The notes beneath the pieces were generated by a model. It was not told the DNA's origin. It saw only the letters and a program-made list of their open reading frames with translations, and did no database searches. From contig NZ_SGWX01000001.1 in the NCBI RefSeq assembly GCF_004216535.1, forward strand, positions 3,348,001 through 3,412,000: a DNA stretch of 64,000 nucleotides, read 5' to 3'. The number at the start of each line of letters is the position of its first letter. Position 1 is the stretch's first letter. Of this stretch, positions 18,901-25,290 are shown one piece after another. The translations under genes were made by a program, and so were the position numbers. The DNA is from Xylanimonas ulmi (GTDB lineage: Bacteria; Actinomycetota; Actinomycetes; Actinomycetales; Cellulomonadaceae).

Positions 18901-20163
18901 ACCGTGCTCCACTACTCGGTGCAGGTCGCCGACGACGCCTACGGCGTGTCGCTGCGCAACGTGGTCACAGGCTCGGGCGGCACGGATCGCGACGAGGACG
19001 GCGAGGGCGACTTCCCTCCGATGTCGTGCGCCGAAGGAACCCCGAACGCGTTGCTGGTCGAAGAGTGCATCACCACGCACGCTACGGACCCGGTCTGGCG
19101 GCTGAGCAAGACGAGCACCGACACCACCGGCACGGTGGCGCCCGGATCGAGGATCACCTTCACGGTGACCGCCTCGGCGATCGGCGAGGAGTATGCGACG
19201 GTGCCGGGCGTCGTCGTCACGGATGACCTGTCCGACCTGCTGACGCACGCGACGCTCATCGATGGTTCGATCACGGCGAGCAGAGGCTCCGCGAAGGTCG
19301 CGGACGACGGGCAGAGCATCGAGTGGAGCGTTGGCGCCCTCACCCGTGAGGCGACCTTGACGTACACCGTCATCGTCGACGCCGACGCCTACGGAGTCAC
19401 GCTGCGCAATGTCGTCACCGGCATGGGCGGGGTGGACCCCGACGAGCCGGGCGACCCCGTCCCGCCCGAGACCTGCGTTGACGGTGTCGAGGTCGAAGAC
19501 CTTGATGAGGTGTGCGTGACCGTCCACACGATCGACCCGACCTGGTCGCTGACCAAGTCGAGTGACGACCAGGACGGCAAGGCCGATCGCGGCCAGGTCA
19601 TCACCTACGCGCTGACCGCCACACCCCTCGGCGAGGACATCGACGGTCTGACCGACCTGGTCGTCACCGATGACCTGTCCGACGTGCTCGGCGACGGCAA
19701 GGCGACCTTCGTGGAGGTGCTCGACCACCAGGACGCGGTCACGCGCAGCGACGACGGCATGACGCTTGAGTGGAGGATCGACAAGCTCGCCGAGCCCACC
19801 GTGCTCCACTACTCGGTGCGGATCGCCGACGACGCCTATGGCGTCACGCTGCGCAATGTCATCACGGGCACGGGAGGCGCCGGCAGGCTCCCGCCGACGT
19901 CGTGCGCGGCGCCTGACCTCATGCAGCCGCTGCTGTTCGACGCGGTCGCGCTGCTCGAGCCCGAGGCGACGTTCGTCGACCCCGCCTGCTCGACGACGCA
20001 CGCGACGGCCCCGGCCCCGCCGAAGCTCCCGGTCACACCTCAGGGCATCGTGTCGCTGCCCCGCACCGGTGCGACAGTCGGCGTGCTGCTGCTTGTCGCG
20101 GGCGCGCTCGTGGGGATTGGGTACCCGCTGGCGCGACGGAGGGAGGACGACGCCGCCGTCTGA
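12982..20163 (+). CDS. giant LPXTG-anchored surface protein: VWA, pilin-like modules, DUF11-like repeats
   Basis: The 2,393-residue protein has, in order: a signal peptide (residues 1 to about 38); a von Willebrand A domain with a MIDAS D154-x-S156-x-S158 (LDNSYSM) and FTDGEPT near 300; a long beta-rich region; Cna_B/FctA-type pilin modules starting near residues 880, 1022, 1149, 1330, 1467 and 1586 (recurrent K-x-L-x-GR-x-W and FVNTY end motifs, typical of isopeptide-forming domains); four DUF11-like repeats from near 1737, 1889, 2038 and 2187 (WSLxKSS, VTDDLSDVL); and LPRTG at 2359-2363 with a membrane helix and RRRED tail. A sortase should anchor it to the wall. The likely role is adhesion or a pilus tip. 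The GC content of the first two-thirds is visibly below that of its neighbours, and no sortase gene is adjacent. Confidence 0.9.
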   Translation: MIAHRYRSRRRSGYASTVAAILALALVGTGAVAVAGPEEMVGAAAADDPSTSTERPDHLATPEKLVDPETHHEYPGAKDPDYYAISSQGPGRIWTDKTVFKNDVPVPPGMEGEEDPGPLVVGPDELAVALSAVGSTRHVMSSVPVPIDVVLVLDNSYSMRQCVGNTETCDETGATTAPRSWLNSRAYAMVDAVNSAISIIQADNDANKVALVLFGNNAEVLEGLAPPTKIKDSEAYISLTRGSGGALTLQTATQTRTVGTQGGTQSTNIQRGVTTGMGLLANPSEPVTGLNQRVPNVILFTDGEPTLSATSPSWWNPTDDGTHGPSAPATQNNPAQYYGNGFKAALAASLLKEKIRAAYNDDDYNRAHGVNGVESSVYTVGLGIPGLIGQGQDLAYATLDPAMKREDVVQNDMDRSFSGALDQYLSGVEPFSVLVDRRNNSNVDYPVTHPTDEDYSSFDLERVSDFAYNTDFFAPVTTDDLKDSFEEIAETIVDAAPNFPVAVGSDGANADGYVTFIDQLGSYMHVTDMSRIAFCSFDDRAMEEAEPGDVETDCVATTFTVKSSVQQSQNVDAYEFAGSYDANSIMPGATELTAIKITVARSDDLSVGDTVTVRVPVGLLPVYDKRVTLDENGDPKSIASFVSHPLHVYYKVAPKSAVLEFLANPVPTDPGAEHLLSAAERVALTNYISGNSVDGKVRFYSNAYNDGAAEGLTTASFTPSLRNDFYRISAASPLFMDAQVSEPLTQADWGDRSTPVYYQDVVYTRPDGTTPERTLLTIGTTIGDLRDAGFNPTAAQGQIVAPAGLLDIGAERIQSLDYDKCSNATWDYDAPTCVGGSGNNTGTATSVRTTRSAITSTSGPDGVVTVALGNNGTLDYPAPGTLRVSKSVVFDESAGLHPQASTPFTFQLDVARSEEAAQDDEAPLAESFLASVYRSDHSLDRNIIVENHDQFTLFADEYAIFYGLPAGAEYVVTEVESEIPPGYYLESPDGPPAGVIPSPPASGSSADFVNRYEPASAVSDGPSVQKVIEGRSWREDDTFQFSLCDEVQTCRTVDVTSGAAVSFPPIEFESAGEYAYTIYERDDYAVDPALSFSSAAYSWVVTVSDEGDGVLHASAVLTPVRDDDGTVLSPASAVDVASFVNTWDDGEVGGTLQATKQVNDLTSSDGTVWRSPTLAHEFLYKSLGADLEKPPGDRTGVEGPSFGEKGIVVTNVPGQSIVHSPRLSFTAIHAGHTFYYSVEEVDPNDSDSFVSYDARVYFYAIRVALEDLGETPDGAEGPMDLTAFSERCVTTKDEISEASPYGECDPGPGTYGVDVPAAFENTYDAGEASANITGTKSLVGREWADGEEFTFTLEACDALTEAALDDGTVTIPEVQVTASATGVADARFAFESLTFAKQGTYTFCVREVAPTDDGSGMVYDRDPVTYTVKVTNPDDAGDANLAVEVTASGTKQGFVNTYIPSPATATPTFRKVLQGRAWSASDVFIFDLKAQEGAPLPARTEVTVDSGAGATPFGFGDITFHAKGTYTYTVTERTPVPAPSWMDYADPITVTIVVEDDGIGALSITSIEYSNSTGAFVNTYSASLPWRLDLTKSLVGRPMSAGEFEFTVTPQDAATISRFGAEPGAPVPTLLSAANTPVTMTGLVATFTQDDIGARYCWDVREVVPPAPLPGVTYDGVLYVVCTVVADRGEGVLAAETTVAGYGGVSGGSTVTSTVTTTDPEPHWPVATFANTFHPSSWSLAKSSNPADRAVDRGGLITYTVTATNTGGEGAEPPTGLVITDDLSGVLDGDNATFVEFLEPYSGTASFDPIHQSITWVFGSLADQESLTYTVRVSEKAYGVTLRNVVTGTASGSPETVEDDLPPTTCAAGTPFDEIGAECMTEHVTDPTWSLKKTSSDNDGKAEPGQLIVYAVEAAPVGGSVDGLTDLVVTDDLSDVLGDGKATFVEVLDHQDAAKLSEDGMTLVWRIDKLTEPTVLHYSVQVADDAYGVSLRNVVTGSGGTDRDEDGEGDFPPMSCAEGTPNALLVEECITTHATDPVWRLSKTSTDTTGTVAPGSRITFTVTASAIGEEYATVPGVVVTDDLSDLLTHATLIDGSITASRGSAKVADDGQSIEWSVGALTREATLTYTVIVDADAYGVTLRNVVTGMGGVDPDEPGDPVPPETCVDGVEVEDLDEVCVTVHTIDPTWSLTKSSDDQDGKADRGQVITYALTATPLGEDIDGLTDLVVTDDLSDVLGDGKATFVEVLDHQDAVTRSDDGMTLEWRIDKLAEPTVLHYSVRIADDAYGVTLRNVITGTGGAGRLPPTSCAAPDLMQPLLFDAVALLEPEATFVDPACSTTHATAPAPPKLPVTPQGIVSLPRTGATVGVLLLVAGALVGIGYPLARRREDDAAV
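18744..18960 (+). repeat. internal repeat copy 1 in the surface-protein gene
   Basis: This 217-bp stretch recurs at 19641-19857, exactly 897 bp (299 codons) downstream and without indels. Long runs are identical at DNA level, including the VVTDDLSDVLGDGKATFVEV coding segment. It encodes the core of the second DUF11-like repeat. Confidence 0.85.
19641..19857 (+). repeat. internal repeat copy 2 in the surface-protein gene
   Basis: Partner of the copy at 18744-18960, in the fourth DUF11-like repeat. Repeats one and three are far more diverged, so these two were duplicated or gene-converted recently. Confidence 0.85.
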
Positions 20164-20176
20164 CACGAAACTCTGG

Positions 20177-20217
20177 GCGGCGGGGGCCTCGCGCATCACG
20201 CGCCGGGCCCCCGCCGC
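20177..20217 (+). terminator. terminator hairpin after the surface-protein gene
   Basis: GCGGCGGGGGC (20177-20187) pairs perfectly with GCCCCCGCCGC (20207-20217) around a 19-base loop, 14 bp after the stop codon. It is followed by GTCATTGTG with few Ts. Confidence 0.7.
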
Positions 20218-20402
20218 GTCATTGTGTCGATGCGGAGACCCAGCGACGGCGCCTCCCGCCTCGTGGTGATCACGTGTCTGCAGCGAGCCGACGGGCCACG
20301 GCGGGCTCCGGAGAATCTGGTGCTGCGCGCGTCACGTGCGTGAGGCGTGCCGCGCGGCTCACCTCGTGCGACGCATGAGGGCTGACATCATGTCAGCAAC
20401 AC

Positions 20403-20450
20403 ACCCGACATGTTGTGCCTACTGGCCCTGCGGACCACTAGATGTTGTGG
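20403..20450. promoter_or_regulatory. paired NrdR boxes upstream of nrdDG
   Basis: Box 1 is ACCCGACATGTTGTGC (20403-20418) and box 2 is CCACTAGATGTTGTGG (20435-20450). Both fit the NrdR consensus acaCwAtATaTwGtgt at its conserved positions, box 2 better than box 1. Their starts are 32 bp apart, about three helical turns, the spacing typical of NrdR box pairs. NrdR is the ATP/dATP-sensing repressor of ribonucleotide reductase genes. The nrdR gene itself is not in the window. Confidence 0.8.
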
Positions 20451-20467
20451 TACTTCTTGAACCACAC

Positions 20468-20484
20468 GGCGGTGATTCACCGCC
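20468..20484. promoter_or_regulatory. perfect 17-bp palindrome in nrdD leader
   Basis: GGCGGTGATTCACCGCC has 8-bp arms around one base and lies between NrdR box 2 and the nrdD ribosome site. It could be a second operator or an mRNA hairpin limiting translation. Its role is not established. Confidence 0.45.
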
Positions 20485-20507
20485 CTCTCACCGCGAAGGA
20501 CGCACAC

Positions 20508-22292
20508 ATGGGCCGCAGCATCGACGTCGCCTCGACGATCGGGGAGTACCTGGACCGCTCGGACTGGCGCGTGCGCGCCAACGCCAACCAGGGCTTCTCG
20601 CTCGGCGGCCTGATCCTCAACGTGGCCGGCAAGGTGACGGCGAACTACTGGCTCGACGAGGTCTACGAGCCCGAGCTCGGCGAGGCCCACCGCTCGGGCG
20701 CCATCCACGTGCACGACCTGGACGTGCTGGGTGGCTACTGCGCCGGATGGTCGCTGCGCCAGCTCCTGCAGGAGGGCTTCGGCGGCGTCCCCGGCAAGAT
20801 CGACTCAGGCCCCGCCAAGCACTTCTCCAGCGCGCTGGGCCAGGTGGTCAACTTCCTCGGCACGCTGCAGAACGAGTGGGCCGGCGCCCAGGCGTTCTCA
20901 AGCTTCGACACCCTCATGGCGCCCTACGTGCGCCGCGACGGCCTGACCTACCCCGAGGTGGTCCAGGGCATCCAGGAGCTCGTCCACAACCTCAACGTGC
21001 CCTCGCGCTGGGGCACCCAGACGCCGTTCACCAACCTGACGTTCGACCTGGTCTGCCCGGACGACTTCAAGGACCAGCACCCCATCATCGGTGAGGAGGT
21101 GGCCGACTTCACCTACGGCGACCTCGCGCCCGAGATGGCGATGATCAACGAGGCGTTCGTCGAGGTCATGACGGCCGGCGACGCCGCGGGGCGGGCCTTC
21201 ACCTTCCCGATCCCCACGTACAACATCACCAAGGACTTTGACTGGGACGCCCCGGTCGCCGACAAGATCTTCGCGATGACGGCCAAGTACGGCACGCCCT
21301 ACTTCCAGAACTTCGTGAATTCCGAGCTCAACCCGGGCGACGTGCGCTCGATGTGCTGCCGGCTGCAGCTCGACCTGCGCGAGCTGCTCAAGCGCGGCAA
21401 CGGCCTGTTCGGCTCGGGCGAGCAGACGGGCTCGATCGGCGTCGTCACGCTCAACATGGCCCGGCTCGGGTTCGTGCACACCGGATCGTGGAGCGACCTG
21501 CTCGCGGCGCTCGACCACCTCATCGAGATCTCGGTCGACTCGCTGGAGACCAAGCGCGTGGCCGTGCAGCGGCTCATGGACGACGGCCTGTTCCCGTACA
21601 CCAAGCGCTACCTGGGCACGCTCGACTCGCACTTCTCGACCATCGGCGTCAACGGCGTCAACGAGATGATCCGCAACTTCACCGGCGACCGCGAGGACAT
21701 CACCACGCCCGCCGGCCGGCTCATGGCGCTCGAGGTGCTCGACCACGTGCGCGCCCGCATGGTCGAGGCGCAGGAGCGCACCGGTCACCTGTACAACCTG
21801 GAGGCGACCCCCGCCGAGGGCACCACCTACCGGTTCGCCAAGGAGGACCGCCGCCGGTTCCCCGGCATCCTGCAGGCGGGCACCGACGCCGAGCCGTACT
21901 ACACCAACTCCTCCCAGCTTCCCGTCTCGTTCACCGACGACCCGTTCGAGGCGCTCGAGCAGCAGGAGGAGCTGCAGACCAAGTACACGGGCGGCACCGT
22001 GCTGCACCTGTACATGGGCGAGCGCGTCTCGGACGCGCAGGCGTGCAAGGCGCTGGTGCGCCGCTCGCTGGAGAGCTTCCGCCTGCCGTACATCACCGTC
22101 ACGCCGACGTTCTCGGTGTGCGAGGTGCACGGATACCTCACGGGCGAGCAGCACGCGTGCCCCACGTGCGGGCGCGGCACCGAGGTGTGGACGCGCGTCA
22201 TGGGCTACCTGCGCCCGGTGAGCTCGTTCAACACGGGCAAGCAGGGCGAGTACCACGAGCGGGTGACGTTCCGTGAGCCGGCCTTCGCCTGA
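20508..22292 (+). CDS. nrdD: anaerobic (class III) ribonucleoside-triphosphate reductase
   Basis: The 594-residue glycyl-radical enzyme reduces NTPs to dNTPs without oxygen. Visible features are the NANQGFSLGG start of the catalytic barrel, active-site Cys pair region MCCRLQLD (Cys283/284), a zinc site C538-x2-H541 with C551-x2-C554, and the glycyl-radical motif RVMGYLRP with Gly566. The ATG at 20508 has a GAAGGA site 6-7 bases upstream. An upstream in-frame ATG at 20442 lies inside an NrdR box and is rejected. With this start the protein has no N-terminal ATP-cone, so dATP feedback by that domain is absent. It overlaps nrdG by 20 bp. Confidence 0.93.
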   Translation: MGRSIDVASTIGEYLDRSDWRVRANANQGFSLGGLILNVAGKVTANYWLDEVYEPELGEAHRSGAIHVHDLDVLGGYCAGWSLRQLLQEGFGGVPGKIDSGPAKHFSSALGQVVNFLGTLQNEWAGAQAFSSFDTLMAPYVRRDGLTYPEVVQGIQELVHNLNVPSRWGTQTPFTNLTFDLVCPDDFKDQHPIIGEEVADFTYGDLAPEMAMINEAFVEVMTAGDAAGRAFTFPIPTYNITKDFDWDAPVADKIFAMTAKYGTPYFQNFVNSELNPGDVRSMCCRLQLDLRELLKRGNGLFGSGEQTGSIGVVTLNMARLGFVHTGSWSDLLAALDHLIEISVDSLETKRVAVQRLMDDGLFPYTKRYLGTLDSHFSTIGVNGVNEMIRNFTGDREDITTPAGRLMALEVLDHVRARMVEAQERTGHLYNLEATPAEGTTYRFAKEDRRRFPGILQAGTDAEPYYTNSSQLPVSFTDDPFEALEQQEELQTKYTGGTVLHLYMGERVSDAQACKALVRRSLESFRLPYITVTPTFSVCEVHGYLTGEQHACPTCGRGTEVWTRVMGYLRPVSSFNTGKQGEYHERVTFREPAFA

Positions 22293-23043
22293 CCCCACCA
22301 CCCCACCCGCACCCTCGGTGGTTGAGCCTGTCGAAACCACCCCACCCGCGCCCCCCGGCCCGGTGGTCGCCGGGCTGGTCCGCCTCTCCACGGTGGACTG
22401 GCCCGGCAAGCTCGCCGCCGTCGTGTTCCTCCAGGGCTGCCCGTGGCGGTGCGTGTACTGCCACAACGAGGACATCCTCGACCCGCGGGCGCCGGGCGCG
22501 ATGGCGTGGTCCGACGTCGTCGCGTTCCTGCGCCGCCGCCGCGGCCTGCTCGACGGCGTGGTGTTCTCGGGGGGCGAGCCACTGCTGTCGCCCGCGCTGC
22601 CCGCGGCGATCGACGAGGTCCGCGACCTCGGGTTCGCCGTCGGGCTGCACACCGGGGGCGCGTGGCCCCGGCGCCTGGAGGCGCTGGCGGCCCGCGGAGC
22701 CCTCGACTGGGTGGGCCTCGACATCAAGCACCTGCCGGAGAAGTACGCACAGGTCACGGGCGTCACGACGTCGGGCTCGGCCGCGTGGCGGTCGCTCGAC
22801 GTGGTGCTCACCCACGGCGTCGCGCACGAGGTGCGCACCACGGTGGACCCGACGGTGCACACGCGTGACGACGTCGTCGAGCTCGCGGCCCGGCTGCGCG
22901 CGCGCGGCGTGCAGCATCACGCGATCCAGGAGGCCCGCCCCGACGGGCTGGCGGCCGAGCACGCCGAGGCGTTCGACGACTGGCGCCTGGCGGACCTGCT
23001 GCCCGCGGACGAGGCGCCCGGAACCGAGCGCCGCGCCGCCTGA
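22273..23043 (+). CDS. nrdG: anaerobic ribonucleotide reductase-activating protein (radical SAM)
   Basis: The 256-residue protein has the radical-SAM cluster motif C56-x3-C60-x2-C63 in GCPWRCVYCHNE, followed by VFSGGEPLL for SAM binding. It uses SAM and a [4Fe-4S] cluster to generate the glycyl radical on NrdD. The GTG start lies inside the end of nrdD, so the two are translationally coupled. The first 35 residues are a Pro-rich extension not needed for the fold and contain VVEPVET encoded by a dispersed repeat. It is convergent with the aquaporin gene. Confidence 0.9.
   Translation: MSRPSPDPTTPPAPSVVEPVETTPPAPPGPVVAGLVRLSTVDWPGKLAAVVFLQGCPWRCVYCHNEDILDPRAPGAMAWSDVVAFLRRRRGLLDGVVFSGGEPLLSPALPAAIDEVRDLGFAVGLHTGGAWPRRLEALAARGALDWVGLDIKHLPEKYAQVTGVTTSGSAAWRSLDVVLTHGVAHEVRTTVDPTVHTRDDVVELAARLRARGVQHHAIQEARPDGLAAEHAEAFDDWRLADLLPADEAPGTERRAA
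22317..22341. repeat. dispersed palindromic repeat inside nrdG (encodes VVEPVET)
   Basis: A 25-bp imperfect palindrome with GGTGGTT and AACCACC arms around the core GAGCCTGTCGAA. A close copy lies at 37843-37867 in sdhB. The repeat sits in the Pro-rich, non-conserved N-terminus, and the reading frame is kept. Confidence 0.8.
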
Positions 23044-23068
23044 CCGGCCCCGCTCGGCCCGGTCCCGC

Positions 23069-23821
23069 TCAGCCCAGCAGCAAGTGCCAGCCGCCCACGC
23101 CCAGCAGCCCGCCCAGGAGGGGCGCCGCGACCGGCACCCAGCCGTAGCGCCAGTCCGACCCGCCCTTGGCGCGCAGCACCGACGTCGGCAGCAGTTGGTG
23201 CAGCAGACGTGGCCCGAAGTCGCGCGCGGGGTTGAGCGCGGGCCCGGTCGGCCCGCCGAGCCCGACGACCAGGGCCCACACCAGGAACCCGATCCCCAGG
23301 TGCGCGACTCCCTGCTCCTCGCGCATGAGCGGGGAGTGCACCAGCGCCAGCGCGCACGAGAACAGGATGACCGACCCCAGCGTCTCCGACAGGAACCCGT
23401 TGAGCCGGCTGTGGGCCGAGTTGATGGTCGAGAACGTGGCCAGCACGTCCTGCGCGTCGTCGGTCAGGTCGTAGTACGGCTTGTGGGTCACCACGATGGC
23501 GAGCTGCCCGGCCATCGCGCCGAGCACCTGCGCGAGCCAGTACAGCGGCACCAGGTGCCAGGGGAACATGCCCCAGATCGCGAGCCCGAGCGTGAATGCC
23601 GGGTTGATGTGGTTGCCGCTGATCCCGCCGAACATCATCGCGGGGATCATGACGCCCAGGCCGTAGCCCATCGCGATGAGGCTCCACCCTCCGCGGTACC
23701 CCTTCGAGCCTTTGAGGTGCACGTTCGCGACAGTGCCGTTGCCGATGATGATGAGGATCGCGGTGCCGATGAACTCACACGCGAGCCGGATCCACAGGTC
23801 GACCGAGGGGTCCATTCGCAC
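23069..23821 (-). CDS. MIP-family channel, aquaglyceroporin (GlpF-like)
   Basis: The 250-residue membrane protein has six predicted helices and both half-helix NPA motifs, GNHINPAF near residue 70 and GPALNPARDFGPR near residue 197. The Asp after the second NPAR is typical of glycerol facilitators rather than strict water channels. It should let glycerol and other small neutral solutes cross the plasma membrane. The second Met (23815) is an equally good start. No glycerol kinase gene is adjacent, so the substrate is inferred from the motif alone. Confidence 0.9.
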   Translation of the reverse strand: MRMDPSVDLWIRLACEFIGTAILIIIGNGTVANVHLKGSKGYRGGWSLIAMGYGLGVMIPAMMFGGISGNHINPAFTLGLAIWGMFPWHLVPLYWLAQVLGAMAGQLAIVVTHKPYYDLTDDAQDVLATFSTINSAHSRLNGFLSETLGSVILFSCALALVHSPLMREEQGVAHLGIGFLVWALVVGLGGPTGPALNPARDFGPRLLHQLLPTSVLRAKGGSDWRYGWVPVAAPLLGGLLGVGGWHLLLG

Positions 23822-23884
23822 ACTCTCGCAGCGCGCGCCGGGCCCCGCGCGCGCTAACGCGGCGGCGGCACGCGCCGATCGAGA

Positions 23885-24712
23885 TCAGTTTTCGACGCGG
23901 CCCGGATCGTCGCCGTCGGCCGACCGGCCCAGGCCCTCCCAGGCGCGCCACGCGTCGAGCCGCGCCTGTGTCATCGGGATCACGGCGTCCGCGGCGAGGT
24001 CCCCGACGAGGATCCGCAGCGGCGGGGCGGGCGCGTCGACGACGGCGAGCACCACCGCCGCGACCGCCTGCGGCGTCGAGGCGCCCGGGGGGTGCCACGC
24101 GGCCGCGCGGGCGTCGTCGTAGGCGGGCAGCGGTGTGGCGTGGACGGCGGAGGCGCCGCGCCACGCGGTGTCCACAGGGCCGGGCTCGACCAGCGTGACC
24201 GCGACGCCGAAGCGCGCGACCTCCTGCGCGAGCGCGTCGCTCAGCCCCTCGAGCGCCCACTTGGAGGCGTGGTATCCGCCGAGGCCGGGCCACGCCGCGA
24301 CGCCACTCGAGCTCGACACCTGCACGATGTGGCCCGACCCCTGCGCGCGCAGGAGGGGCAGGGCGGCCTGCGTCACGTGCAGCGCTCCGAAGAGGTTGAC
24401 GTCGAGCTGGTCGCGCAGCAGCCGCGGGTCGAGCTCCTCGACGTACCCGAACAGCCCGTAGCCGGCGTTGTTGACGACGACGTCGAGGCGGCCGAGCCGA
24501 GCGTGCGCGGCGGCGACGGCGTCACGGGCCGCGGCGGCGTCGGTCACGTCGAGCGCGAGCGGCACGACGGCGTCGCCGAAGCGGTCGGCCAGGTCGCGCA
24601 GCGCGTCGAGCGACCGCGCGGTCGCGGCGACGAGGTCGCCCCGTTCGAGCGCGGCGACCGCGATGGCCCGCCCGAGCCCGCGGCTCGCGCCCGTGACGAA
24701 CCACGTGGTCAT
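23885..24712 (-). CDS. short-chain dehydrogenase/reductase (SDR)
   Basis: The 275-residue classical SDR has the cofactor motif TGASRGLG near the N-terminus, NNAGYG, and the catalytic YHASK with the upstream Ser (QVSSSSGV). The segment ATARSLDAL after the second strand, with Arg rather than Asp at the ribose contact, suggests NADP(H). The start ATG overlaps the stop of the PH-domain gene in an ATGA. Longer frames upstream run through that gene and were dropped. The substrate is unknown. Confidence 0.88.
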   Translation of the reverse strand: MTTWFVTGASRGLGRAIAVAALERGDLVAATARSLDALRDLADRFGDAVVPLALDVTDAAAARDAVAAAHARLGRLDVVVNNAGYGLFGYVEELDPRLLRDQLDVNLFGALHVTQAALPLLRAQGSGHIVQVSSSSGVAAWPGLGGYHASKWALEGLSDALAQEVARFGVAVTLVEPGPVDTAWRGASAVHATPLPAYDDARAAAWHPPGASTPQAVAAVVLAVVDAPAPPLRILVGDLAADAVIPMTQARLDAWRAWEGLGRSADGDDPGRVEN

Positions 24713-25239
24713 GAGCGCCTGCGGGGCGGCTCGGTCGGGGGGCGCTCGCCGTCGTCGGAGCCGTCGTCCTGATCCCACAGGAGCTGCTGGATGGTGCGGT
24801 GCACCGCGTCCACGCGCGGCACGTCGTGCAGCACCATGCCGGGCTTCTCGGTCGCGTCGGCGATCACGAGCGTGCCGCAGCCGAGCAGCCGGTCGACCAG
24901 GTCCTTCTCGATCGAGATGTCGTTGATCCGGTACAGCGGGATGTCGCGCCCGACGCGCGTGACGATGCCGCGCCGCTCGGCGACGCGCTGGGTGGTGACC
25001 GCGTACGACGTCGTGCGCCAGCGCAGCCAGGGCAGGAACACCCATCCGACGGCGACCACGGCGGCCACGGCCAGCACCACCCAGGTGACGACGTCGTTGC
25101 TGGACAGGAGCATGACGGCGATCGCCGCCGCCACCAGCGCGAGGAACAGGGCGAACGGCCCGATCATCACCTTGGCGTGCGTGCGCAGGTCGAGCACGAC
25201 GGACTCGTCGTCGATGAGGTTGCGATCGCGCAGGGCCAT
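24709..25239 (-). CDS. bacterial PH-domain membrane protein
   Basis: The 176-residue protein has two hydrophobic helices (about residues 27-45 and 50-70) followed by a bacterial PH-like domain with the typical TTSYAVTTQRVAERRGIVTRVGRDIPLYRINDI pattern, here interrupted only by conserved Trp/Arg positions before it. Proteins of this kind sit in the cytoplasmic membrane with the PH domain inside. Their molecular role is mostly unknown. It is the first gene of a two-gene unit with the SDR, coupled by a 4-base overlap. Confidence 0.82.
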   Translation of the reverse strand: MALRDRNLIDDESVVLDLRTHAKVMIGPFALFLALVAAAIAVMLLSSNDVVTWVVLAVAAVVAVGWVFLPWLRWRTTSYAVTTQRVAERRGIVTRVGRDIPLYRINDISIEKDLVDRLLGCGTLVIADATEKPGMVLHDVPRVDAVHRTIQQLLWDQDDGSDDGERPPTEPPRRRS

Positions 25240-25290
25240 GCCCGCATGCTCCCACGAGCGGGTGACGCCCGGCCGCGGCGCCTCACGCGG

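Larger units (their letters stand above)
20164..20507 (+). other. intergenic region between surface-protein gene and nrdD
   Basis: No gene is seen in this 344-bp stretch. It holds the terminator hairpin of the surface-protein gene, then about 185 bp without recognisable signals, then the paired NrdR boxes and a perfect 17-bp palindrome in the nrdD leader. Confidence 0.6.

Noticed and set aside
20442-20507. Earlier ATG start for nrdD
   Set aside because: It lies inside NrdR box 2, lacks a ribosome site, and adds residues not seen in the family; the ATG at 20508 has a good site.
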